In this document: piece by piece, positions 1-5,498 of the stretch
Layout of the letters: every line of letters begins with the position of its first letter
Position numbering within the stretch: the stretch's first letter is position 1
Assembly (NCBI GenBank): GCA_030593185.1
Contig: JAUVHQ010000111.1
Coordinates: 1 to 6,848 of the forward strand
DNA length: 6,848 bases
DNA from: Bacteroidota bacterium
Lineage (GTDB): Bacteria > Bacteroidota > Bacteroidia > Bacteroidales > VadinHA17
Direction: 5' to 3'
Position numbers and translations under genes: made by a program
Notes under the pieces: model-generated
What the model was told of the DNA's origin: nothing
Databases searched by the model: none
The model's input: the letters and a program-made list of their open reading frames with translations, nothing else

Positions 1-20
1 ACCTATTCGTATTATGAATC

Positions 21-160
21 CCCTACGGGGAATAAAAGAAATTGAAAATTATTATGCTACAATAATAAATGCCCTACGGGCAAAAAAAGAAAATAATAAT
101 TTTATTGCTTCAGTAATAAATGCTTCCTATAAATCGGAACAAGCTCTACGGGCAATAAAG
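21..160. repeat. Decayed 51-bp tandem repeat with CCCTACGGG cores
   Basis: Two head-to-tail units, 21-71 and 72-122, match at 41 of 51 positions by direct comparison. Each opens with CCCTACGGG, a short palindromic core, followed by an A-rich stretch and ending in TAATAAATG. A third core, CTCTACGGGCAATAAAG, follows at 144-160 but its spacing is broken by an unrelated insert. Because 51 is divisible by 3, one frame stays open across the array (14-250) and reads as a 17-residue repeat containing N-A/P-L-R-A/G. That is a property of the repeat and not good evidence of a gene. Function unknown; intergenic tandem repeat or edge of a degraded repeat element. Confidence 0.6.
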
Positions 161-341
161 ACATTAAGTTTCTTGATAAAGGGGTTTGTTTTATACGTAT
201 GCCAGAGTACTATAAACTTACGCCTTAGTCGGATGAATCATAATTATTAGCTGTATATTTTAGAACAGAGCCTATTAATGCCGTTATTAATTACGTTATT
301 ATTTTGTCTAATATAACGTATAACTTATTAAACGAAGTGAA

Positions 342-376
342 GCTTCTCCTTCGTAGTTTTACTACGGAGAAGGAGC
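342..376. other. Strong 16-bp hairpin without a T-tract
   Basis: Positions 342-357 pair with 361-376 across a three-T loop (358-360). Thirteen pairs are Watson-Crick, two are G-U (345/373 and 351/367) and one is a C-A mismatch (348/370). No T-run follows, so it is not a standard intrinsic terminator. An alternative 6-bp stem, ACGAAG at 332-337 with CTTCGT at 349-354, would compete with its left arm. A second small hairpin, GCTTT-TCGT-AAAGC at 388-401, lies just downstream. This could be a REP-like palindrome, an RNA processing site or part of a decayed element. The pairing is certain and the role is unknown. Confidence 0.55.
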
Positions 377-430
377 AATCTCTCCCGGCTTTTCGTAAAG
401 CTAATAGCATTCTTTCAATTATAGCTCTTT

Positions 431-575
431 AATTGTCTCAGGTAGTTTGCTTCCCGCCTTCACTGTGTTATAGTGGGCAGGGGTCGCTTAAAAACGTTGT
501 TAACGTTTTTTCTATTTCAATGAAAAAATGGCGAAACTATTAAACTGCTTTGAAAAAAATACCAATGAGACAATT
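431..575. other. 145-bp structured block bounded by perfect inverted repeats
   Basis: AATTGTCTCA at 431-440 is the exact reverse complement of TGAGACAATT at 566-575. The outer stem can continue with GGTA 441-444 against TACC 560-563 after a two-base bulge. Inside, TAGTTTGC 443-450 can pair with 531-539 (one bulged G), and 453-482 forms a GC-rich bulged hairpin (CCC-GCC-CACT against AGTG-GGC-GGG). The 490-498/502-510 arms form a third hairpin, and TTTTTTC 506-512 can pair instead with GAAAAAA 522-528. No convincing ORF covers it. It may be a structured leader of the ROK-glycosidase unit, a free small RNA, or a MITE-like element with 10-bp terminal repeats. I recognise no known RNA family. Confidence 0.45.
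490..511 (+). terminator. Hairpin with T-run, terminator-like
   Basis: AAAAACGTT (490-498) and AACGTTTTT (502-510) form a 9-bp stem with a GTT loop, and the right arm carries on into a six-base T-run (506-511). The stem has only two G-C pairs, so it would be weak as an intrinsic terminator. The same bases hold two AACGTT copies with centres 9 bp apart, so this could equally be a DNA operator upstream of the repressor gene. Its right arm also has an alternative pairing partner at 522-528. Confidence 0.3.
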
Positions 576-596
576 CACTTCTTAATATTATTTAAC

Positions 597-604
597 AAGG
601 AGGT
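597..604 (+). promoter_or_regulatory. Shine-Dalgarno-like AAGGAGGT before alternative TTG start
   Basis: AAGGAGGT lies 9 bases ahead of a TTG at 614, which is in frame with the ROK repressor and would add 18 residues. The spacing is ideal. However, the added residues are strongly hydrophobic (MLFFIIFGVF at the start), unusual for a cytoplasmic regulator, and strong Shine-Dalgarno sites are not the rule in Bacteroidota. It overlaps the upstream edge of a possible promoter. It may be a chance match. Confidence 0.3.
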
Positions 605-635
605 CTGTTTTTTTTGCTTTTTTTCATTATCTTTG
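604..635 (+). promoter_or_regulatory. Candidate Bacteroidota promoter for the ROK-glycosidase unit
   Basis: TATCTTTG at 628-635 fits the Bacteroidota -7 element TAnnTTTG exactly. Twenty bases upstream is TCTG (604-607), a three-of-four match to the -33 element TTTG. Transcription would begin near 640, downstream of the TTG at 614 and upstream of the ATG at 668, which favours the ATG as the real start. The imperfect -33 element keeps confidence low. Confidence 0.35.
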
Positions 636-667
636 GCGTTTTTAAACGTAACCTATTAAACTTCCTT

Positions 668-1897
668 ATGAAACCATCTGAATCTACGTTATCGCAGAGA
701 AATAAGAAAAATATTAAAAACCAGGCATTAAAAAGATACCTTCACAAGAAAAAAATCATTAATATTCTTTATAAAGAGGGTCCGAAATCCAACAAGCAGC
801 TTAGTAAGGAAACGCATCTTAGCCCTCCTACTATAGCCCGGCTAATAAACGATCTTATTATTGAAGGGCTTGTAACAGATTTTGGTATTGGAGATTCAGA
901 AGGAGGCAGAAGACCTAATTTATTTGGAATAAATTCTGATTCCCGGTATATACTTGGAATAGATATCGGAAGAAACATCAGGCGTTTTGCATTGCTTAAC
1001 TTCCATAATGAATTTGTTACTGAATTAGTATCCATTCCGGGAAAACTTAATAATGATCCTGAAACAGTGAACCAGGTATATCTGCAATCATTAAAAATTA
1101 TTAAAGAAGCGGGAATAGACTACAACAAGATCATGGGTATCGGGATTGTCCTTCCCGGACTGATCAATACACGTACCGGAAAGAGTTATAGCTACCTGAA
1201 CTATACTGACAAGCCGGTATCGCAGCTATTTGAAGAAAAGTTTAATCTTCCGGTTTTTACCGAAAATGATTCTAACCTGATGGCTCTGGGGGAACATGCT
1301 TTCGGTCTTGCTAAAGGAAAAGAAAATGTTCTGTGTCTTACTCTGGTAGCAGGTATTGGAATGGGACTCATCCTTAATGGAAAGTTGTACTCAGGGAAAT
1401 CAGGATTTGCCGGTGAATTTGGTCATATAATTATAGAAGAGAACGGTTTATTATGCACATGTGGGAAAAAAGGATGCCTTGAAACCATGGCTTCTGAGGA
1501 AGCACTTGTTCGTATGGCAAAAGAAGGGCTGGGAAAAGGTAGTACATCCATAATAACGAATATTGTTAATAACAAATTCGAAAATATCACACCTGAGGTT
1601 ATTCTTAAAGCTGCTGAGAAGGAAGACCTTTTTGCCATTGACATTCTTTCAGAAGTTGGACATTACCTGGGAAAAGGGATAGCAACTTTAATTCACCTGT
1701 ATAACCCTGAAATGATCATAATTGGTGGAAAAATGGCAAAAGCAGGTTTATATCTTACTGACTCCATTAAACAAACTCTTAACAAAAGGACAATCAGCCT
1801 GATCAGGCAGAACACTAAAATTGTAACATCTGAATTAGGTGAAAAAGCCGGCGTTATGGGAGCAACTTCCCTTGCTATGCATAGAATCCTTCAGTAA
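668..1897 (+). CDS. ROK-family transcriptional repressor (NagC/XylR-like)
   Basis: 409 residues from ATG 668, a normal length for a ROK repressor. Residues about 25-85 form a winged helix-turn-helix (the segment LSPPTIARLINDL is the likely recognition helix), with GGRRP at 79-83 in the wing and linker. The ROK sugar-kinase fold follows: DIG at 99-101, sugar-binding ENDSN at 199-203, GEFGH at 249-253, and the family zinc motif CTCGKKGC, with H253, C263, C265 and C270 as expected zinc ligands. The phosphate loop reads DIGRNIRR where kinases have DIGGTK, fitting a sensor rather than an enzyme. An in-frame TTG at 614 is an alternative start. The next gene begins 3 bases after the stop, so this is probably the local, perhaps autoregulated, repressor of the glycosidase. 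The inducer is not readable; an amino sugar or its phosphate is inferred from the neighbour. Confidence 0.93.
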   Translation: MKPSESTLSQRNKKNIKNQALKRYLHKKKIINILYKEGPKSNKQLSKETHLSPPTIARLINDLIIEGLVTDFGIGDSEGGRRPNLFGINSDSRYILGIDIGRNIRRFALLNFHNEFVTELVSIPGKLNNDPETVNQVYLQSLKIIKEAGIDYNKIMGIGIVLPGLINTRTGKSYSYLNYTDKPVSQLFEEKFNLPVFTENDSNLMALGEHAFGLAKGKENVLCLTLVAGIGMGLILNGKLYSGKSGFAGEFGHIIIEENGLLCTCGKKGCLETMASEEALVRMAKEGLGKGSTSIITNIVNNKFENITPEVILKAAEKEDLFAIDILSEVGHYLGKGIATLIHLYNPEMIIIGGKMAKAGLYLTDSIKQTLNKRTISLIRQNTKIVTSELGEKAGVMGATSLAMHRILQ

Positions 1898-1900
1898 ATA

Positions 1901-3682
1901 ATGAAACACTTAATCTCAAAGCCCAAGCTCTTACTTCCAATTGTTCTTCTTGGACTGAGTCTTTTCTCATGCAGTGACCAGATATACCAAACCGGTTTTG
2001 ATGAACCGGAAGATCCCGTTATCCATGATCTCTCTGAATGGCAAAATATTACACCGGGACTTCATTCATCTTTTGGAAATACCAATAAACACTATTCATT
2101 CCGCTCCGTACCGGTAAACCAAGAAACTAATAAACAGGTTTGCACCGGGTGGAAAGGAGAACGTATAAATTTAATGTTTTTGTTATGGTCATCTGAATAT
2201 CAGGAAAATATCAATATTTCCCCAGGTCCGTTATTTGGCAGCGACAATAACATTATCGATTCAACCAAAATCACTATCCATCCTCTCCGTTATGTCCTGA
2301 CCAATGAATTTCTGTCGGGTTGCGAATACCGGAGTCCTGATACAATACAGGCAAGCATTGTGCCCGACATGTTAGAAAATAACCAGGTTTTTAATCTAAT
2401 CCCTCAATCTGTAAGACCTGTATGGGTTACGATTGATATTCCACAAAATGTTGAAAAAGATATTTATACAGGAATAATAAATATCAAATCAGGGGAAATA
2501 AATTCACAACCACTCCGTATAGAACTAACCGTAATTAACCAAACCCTGCCATATCCATCTGAATGGAATTTTCACCTTGACCTCTGGCAAAATCTGTTTG
2601 CCGTAGCCCGGTTCCACAAGGTTGAGCCCTGGTCGCAGGAACACATTGACATGCTTAGACCATACCTTACAATGTTAGCCGAAGCCGGTCAGAAATGCAT
2701 TACTACCAGCATTGTTCATCAGCCATGGGAAAGTCAAACCTACGATCCATTCGATTCAATGATCCAGTGGATAAAAAACAGCACCGGAACCTGGATGTTT
2801 GATTTTTCTGTGTTCGATCAATATGTAAAACTTGCGATGGAATGTGGAATCACAAAACAAATAAATTGCTATTCCATGATCCCCTGGGGAAATCAGATAC
2901 AATATTTCGATGAGGATTCTGCCGATTACATAACCGTTACCGTAAAACCAGGTACTACTGAACATGAAGCAATATGGAAGCCCTTCCTTCATCAATTCAG
3001 TTATCACCTTGAACAAATGGGATGGCTTGAAAAAACAACTATTGCCATGGATGAACGCGGGTTAGAAGAGATGAAAAATACAATCCTGTTAATTCAAACC
3101 ACAGCTCCCAGGATCGGTATAACCCTGGCCGGCAAATATCATTCTGAGATACAAAACGATATTCACGATCTTTGCCTGTTTATAGATCCTCCCGTTGCAT
3201 TCAACTATATACAGGAAAGGGTGGAAAAGGATAAAATTACAACCTTTTATACTTGCTGTGCAAAACCTGAACATCCGAATAACTTTACTTTTTCTCCACC
3301 TGCTGAACAAACATGGCTGGGATGGTATGCTGCTGCACAAGGCTATTCAGGGTACCTTCGCTGGGCGTATAATTCATGGCCCGAAAATCCTTTGAAAGAT
3401 TCAAGATTTCGTTCCTGGCCCGCGGGGGATACTTACCAGGTATATCCCGGACCAAGAAGCTCGGTACGATTCGAAAAACTCCGTGAAGGAATTCAGGATT
3501 ATGAAAAGATCAGGATCATCAAAAAAGCTTTGAAACAATACCAGGAAAAAGACTCCATCAGACAAAAATTTTACAATACATTAGAAATGTTTTCATTAGA
3601 GAATTTGTCTGACAAACCAGCATCTTATTGGGTTAACCATGGAAAGAAAGTGCTGGAAGAACTATCCGGCGTGGTTGAATAG
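1901..3682 (+). CDS. DUF4091/GH123-type glycoside hydrolase lipoprotein
   Basis: 593 residues. The N-terminus is a lipoprotein signal: basic start, hydrophobic core, then lipobox LFSC with C24 as the lipidated residue, followed by SDQ. Residues about 40-215 look like a beta-sandwich domain. The middle (about 220-480) fits a TIM barrel, with an adjacent acidic pair D384-E385 in AMDERG, the arrangement used in GH123 beta-N-acetylgalactosaminidases for substrate-assisted hydrolysis. The C-terminus carries the DUF4091 signature: YLRWAYNSW from 485, then AGD...VYPG and REGIQDYE at 528-535. It probably releases a terminal N-acetylhexosamine, likely GalNAc, from glycans in the periplasm or at the cell surface. 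Family assignment is firm and the exact substrate is inference. It is almost certainly co-transcribed with the ROK gene 3 bases upstream. No SusC/SusD pair or transporter is visible, so it is not an obvious full polysaccharide utilisation locus. Confidence 0.88.
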   Translation: MKHLISKPKLLLPIVLLGLSLFSCSDQIYQTGFDEPEDPVIHDLSEWQNITPGLHSSFGNTNKHYSFRSVPVNQETNKQVCTGWKGERINLMFLLWSSEYQENINISPGPLFGSDNNIIDSTKITIHPLRYVLTNEFLSGCEYRSPDTIQASIVPDMLENNQVFNLIPQSVRPVWVTIDIPQNVEKDIYTGIINIKSGEINSQPLRIELTVINQTLPYPSEWNFHLDLWQNLFAVARFHKVEPWSQEHIDMLRPYLTMLAEAGQKCITTSIVHQPWESQTYDPFDSMIQWIKNSTGTWMFDFSVFDQYVKLAMECGITKQINCYSMIPWGNQIQYFDEDSADYITVTVKPGTTEHEAIWKPFLHQFSYHLEQMGWLEKTTIAMDERGLEEMKNTILLIQTTAPRIGITLAGKYHSEIQNDIHDLCLFIDPPVAFNYIQERVEKDKITTFYTCCAKPEHPNNFTFSPPAEQTWLGWYAAAQGYSGYLRWAYNSWPENPLKDSRFRSWPAGDTYQVYPGPRSSVRFEKLREGIQDYEKIRIIKKALKQYQEKDSIRQKFYNTLEMFSLENLSDKPASYWVNHGKKVLEELSGVVE

Positions 3683-3725
3683 AAAAATAGGACTTATCTT
3701 TTGTTGTATAAAAATAAAGTAATTA

Positions 3726-3788
3726 ATCAGTCGGCACGTTCGATCGGGCAGTCCACAGTCGGCAGTCTACAGTCTACAATCGGCAGTC
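3726..3788. repeat. Phased heptamer array, consensus nnCAGTC
   Basis: From 3747 to 3788 six 7-bp units run without a gap: GGCAGTC, CACAGTC, GGCAGTC, TACAGTC, TACAATC, GGCAGTC. Three further 7-bp blocks upstream (3726-3746: ATCAGTC, GGCACGT, TCGATCG) are in the same phase but more decayed. With no spacers and a 7-bp unit, it is not a CRISPR. It is a simple-sequence array likely to vary in copy number by slippage. It lies 44 bases after the glycosidase stop, and no function is known to me. Confidence 0.75.
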
Positions 3789-3903
3789 AGTAAAAAAGTA
3801 ATTAAAAATCAAACAATTATAACACACGATTACTTAATCACATGATTCAAAATCCTGAAAAGTATAAATAGCCTGGTCTTCAGATTGTTGACTGCTGATT
3901 TCG

Positions 3904-3936
3904 AAAATTAGCAAACCTGCGATTTGCGTAAATTTT
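3904..3936 (+). terminator. Weak AT-rich stem, possible terminator after the glycosidase
   Basis: AAAATT (3904-3909) pairs with AATTTT (3931-3936), and GCAAA (3911-3915) with TTTGC (3923-3927), around a 7-base loop with a small internal bulge. Only four Ts end the right arm and the stem lies more than 220 bases after the glycosidase stop. It is at best a weak, possibly bidirectional terminator. No better candidate is seen between 3683 and 4247. Confidence 0.2.
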
Positions 3937-3977
3937 ACTCCACTCCCACAGGCCTGCCCACATGCCGGTCGTGAGGC

Positions 3978-4009
3978 TTCCAGCAAGCTGGAATGTTCGA
4001 GGATCCTCG
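3978..4009. repeat. Two adjacent palindromes
   Basis: TTCCAGC-AA-GCTGGAA (3978-3993) is a perfect 7-bp inverted repeat with a 2-base spacer. Four bases later, CGAGGATCCTCG (3998-4009) is a perfect 12-bp palindrome. Both sit in a locally GC-rich island (about 3938-4010) inside otherwise AT-rich intergenic DNA. No gene is attached. They could be part of a dispersed palindromic repeat; the copy number elsewhere is not visible here. Confidence 0.5.
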
Positions 4010-4247
4010 GAAAAATATGAAATCGAAGACTTCTGCTTTTCCGGAACTGAAGATTGCAGACTTAAAAATATAAAGTATAATGAAATTAGACATTTTACAC
4101 ATTTTAAATTTAAGGCACTGAATAGTTACCATTCTATAATTTGACTTTTTATTTGTATTTTGATGTTTGATTATTAAAATTTTCAAGCTCCAAAAGTGTT
4201 GAAAACAAGAGAAAAAAAACTAGCAATAGAATTTTTCTTAGATATAA

Positions 4248-4279
4248 TTTGTTTATTCATAATCTATATTATATATTTG
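4248..4279 (+). promoter_or_regulatory. Bacteroidota-type promoter for the oxidative-stress cluster
   Basis: TTTG (4248-4251), a 20-base spacer, then TATATTTG (4272-4279) match the Bacteroidota -33 (TTTG) and -7 (TAnnTTTG) elements exactly with the expected spacing. Transcription should start about 4283-4286, giving a leader of roughly 60 bases before the peroxiredoxin ATG at 4347. I found no TAnnTTTG in the gaps after the peroxiredoxin, superoxide reductase or DHOD-like genes, so this promoter probably drives the whole cluster. Confidence 0.7.
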
Positions 4280-4293
4280 TAATGTTTTTTATT

Positions 4294-4308
4294 ATGTAAT
4301 CATTACAA
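4294..4308 (+). promoter_or_regulatory. PerR-like operator palindrome
   Basis: ATGTAATCATTACAA is a 7-1-7 palindrome (6 of 7 arm positions symmetrical) that matches 11 of 14 defined positions of the PerR box TTATAATNATTATAA. It lies about 10-25 bases after the predicted transcription start, where a bound repressor would block the promoter. A larger inverted repeat, TTGTAATG 4277-4284 with CATTACAA 4301-4308, spans the start site and reuses the right arm. Peroxiredoxin, superoxide reductase and rubrerythrin are classic PerR targets in anaerobes, which supports the call. AT-rich DNA makes chance matches likely, and the regulator gene is not in the window. Confidence 0.45.
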
Positions 4309-4346
4309 TTTTCATTAAATGCATTTATACATAAAAATTAGAAAAA

Positions 4347-4979
4347 ATGGAAACATTAATAGGAAAAAAAGCCCCTTTATTTAAGGCAAAAGCAGTAGTT
4401 AACGGTAGTGAATTCGTTGAAGACTATACACTAGAACAATTCATTGGTAAAAAAGATGTAATATTTTTCTTTTATCCTTTAGACTTCACATTTGTTTGTC
4501 CGACTGAATTAATTGCATTTCAAAGACAAATTGAAGATTTCAAAAAGCGTAATGTCGAAGTTGTGGCATGTTCAATTGACTCACAATATTCGCATTGGGC
4601 ATGGTTGAATACCGAACAAAATAACGGAGGTATAAAAGGAGTAAAATATCCGGTTGTCGCTGATCTGGATAAAACAATATCCGAAAGTTTTGGTGTACTC
4701 GCAGGTGAATATGATTATGACGAAACCGGAAAATTAATTTTTAAAGGAGCTCCAGTAGCGTATCGTGGACTATTTTTAATTGATAAAAAAGGCATTGTTC
4801 GTCACTCTGTAATCAACGATTTACAACTTGGCAGAAATGTTAATGAGGCTCTTAGAATGGTTGATGCTCTTCATCATTTTGAAGAATATGGTGAAGTTTG
4901 TCCGGCAAACTGGAAAGAAGGTGACGATGCCATGAAAGCTTCAACAGATGGAGTTGCAGATTATTTGAGCAAGCATTAG
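4347..4979 (+). CDS. Typical 2-Cys peroxiredoxin (AhpC/Prx1 type)
   Basis: 210 residues, complete and cytoplasmic (no signal peptide). It reduces hydrogen peroxide and organic hydroperoxides through a thioredoxin-fold active site. The catalytic loop is PLDFTFVCP, with P44, T48 and peroxidatic C51; the conserved active-site arginine is R140 in AYRGLFLID, and the resolving cysteine is C185 in EVCPANW. All catalytic residues are present, so it should be active as a dimer or decamer with intersubunit disulfides. A GGIKG segment stands where sensitive enzymes have GGLG, and the C-terminus ends ADYLSKH, with YL at the place of the YF motif; this hints at moderate sensitivity to overoxidation (inference). 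First gene after the promoter at 4248; superoxide reductase follows 35 bases later. Its reductant (AhpF, thioredoxin or other) is not encoded here. The A-rich sequence before the ATG is normal for Bacteroidota. Confidence 0.95.
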   Translation: METLIGKKAPLFKAKAVVNGSEFVEDYTLEQFIGKKDVIFFFYPLDFTFVCPTELIAFQRQIEDFKKRNVEVVACSIDSQYSHWAWLNTEQNNGGIKGVKYPVVADLDKTISESFGVLAGEYDYDETGKLIFKGAPVAYRGLFLIDKKGIVRHSVINDLQLGRNVNEALRMVDALHHFEEYGEVCPANWKEGDDAMKASTDGVADYLSKH

Positions 4980-5014
4980 AAGAAAATAAATTATAAACAT
5001 TTAAACTAAATATC

Positions 5015-5392
5015 ATGAAAATCAATAAGTACGAAGACATTTCTCAATTAGACAGAGAAGCAAAAAAGGATTACATCGACAGACATTCAGTTTTTGTCCA
5101 CTGTGAAAAACAAGCAAAAGCAGGTGAAAAATTCAAAGTGAAAGTAAAAGTCGGAGATCAATATAAACATCCCGACGATCCTGATCATTACATTGCCTGG
5201 GTGCAATTATGGAATGGTGAAAAAATGCTTGCACAAGCAAATTTCATTGAAGGTGCATTAGGAAACCAGGCCGAAAATCTGGAAGTGGATTTTTATATTG
5301 TCCCAAAAACGTTTATGAAACTCGTTGCTCATGCATTTTGCACTAAACACGGTTTATGGCAAAGTAAAGAAGTTCCAGTTACTGTTGAATAA
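5015..5392 (+). CDS. Superoxide reductase, one-iron (neelaredoxin, class II) type
   Basis: 125 residues, close to one-iron superoxide reductase length. It lacks the N-terminal four-cysteine desulforedoxin domain of two-iron desulfoferrodoxins. It should reduce superoxide to peroxide in the cytoplasm without making oxygen. The Fe(His)4Cys ligands are all visible: H24 in DRHS, H52 in KHPDD, H58 in DHYI, and C109 and H112 in CTKHGLW. The loop normally written EKHxP reads D22-R23-H24-S25-V26, so both the iron-capping Glu and the catalytic Lys are replaced by same-charge residues and the Pro is lost. An extra C30 lies nearby. The product peroxide would be handled by the peroxiredoxin 35 bases upstream and the rubrerythrin downstream. 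The electron donor (rubredoxin or similar) is not visible. Family call is firm; full catalytic competence is not proven. Confidence 0.88.
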   Translation: MKINKYEDISQLDREAKKDYIDRHSVFVHCEKQAKAGEKFKVKVKVGDQYKHPDDPDHYIAWVQLWNGEKMLAQANFIEGALGNQAENLEVDFYIVPKTFMKLVAHAFCTKHGLWQSKEVPVTVE

Positions 5393-5475
5393 TGATGGAA
5401 GGAAATAAGCATGGATTATTAATGCTCGACAGAGAACTTAAGCAAAGAACATTTATTGATACAACAAATCAATAA
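5392..5475 (+). CDS. Possible 27-residue small protein, unrecognised
   Basis: An ATG overlaps the superoxide reductase stop codon (TAATG) and opens a 27-codon frame ending TAA at 5475; a second ATG follows directly. The peptide is charged (MMEGNKHGLLMLDRELKQRT...) and has no motif I recognise. The TAATG overlap suggests translational coupling, but a frame this short can easily occur by chance. It could be a real small protein, a remnant of a lost gene, or only spacer in the 106-base gap before the DHOD-like gene. Confidence 0.2.
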   Translation: MMEGNKHGLLMLDRELKQRTFIDTTNQ

Positions 5476-5498
5476 TACAAAATTTTAATATCCATTAA

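Larger units (their letters stand above)
3683..4247. other. Non-coding intergenic stretch rich in small repeats
   Basis: About 565 bases with no supported gene on either strand. The overlapping open frames at 3962-4144 (+) and 3935-4186 (-) have no recognisable domain and no start context. The region holds the heptamer array (3726-3788), a weak stem (3904-3936) and two palindromes (3978-4009), then AT-rich DNA leading to the promoter at 4248. Its base composition and mosaic of short repeats resemble a dispersed intergenic repeat more than a decayed gene, but that cannot be confirmed from one copy. Confidence 0.55.

Noticed and set aside
14..250. 78-codon open frame on the + strand
   Set aside because: It is produced by the 51-bp tandem repeat plus AT-rich DNA, has no recognisable domain and its second half has no repeat or protein character.
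1..613. tRNA, rRNA or a known housekeeping RNA in the gene-free left end
   Set aside because: No tRNA cloverleaf and no recognisable RNase P, SRP or tmRNA core motif could be found by eye; the stems seen do not fit these families.
1895..1903. ROK-glycosidase fusion by stop readthrough
   Set aside because: The two genes are in the same frame, but the glycosidase starts with a clear lipoprotein signal that must be N-terminal, so separate translation is the sensible reading.
3726..3788. CRISPR array
   Set aside because: The repeated unit is 7 bp with no spacers; it is a simple tandem repeat.
3962..4144. Overlapping small frames on both strands in the intergenic region (3962-4144 +, 3935-4186 -)
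   Set aside because: No domain, no start context, and they cover palindromes and AT-rich spacer; better explained as intergenic repeat DNA.
4991..5005. Second PerR box before superoxide reductase
   Set aside because: TTATAAACATTTAAA also matches 11 of 14 consensus positions, but its arms are symmetrical at only 4 of 7 positions and no promoter accompanies it; it illustrates how easily AT-rich DNA scores.
5015..5392. Two-iron desulfoferrodoxin
   Set aside because: The N-terminal CxxC...CC desulforedoxin iron site is absent; only the superoxide reductase iron centre is present.
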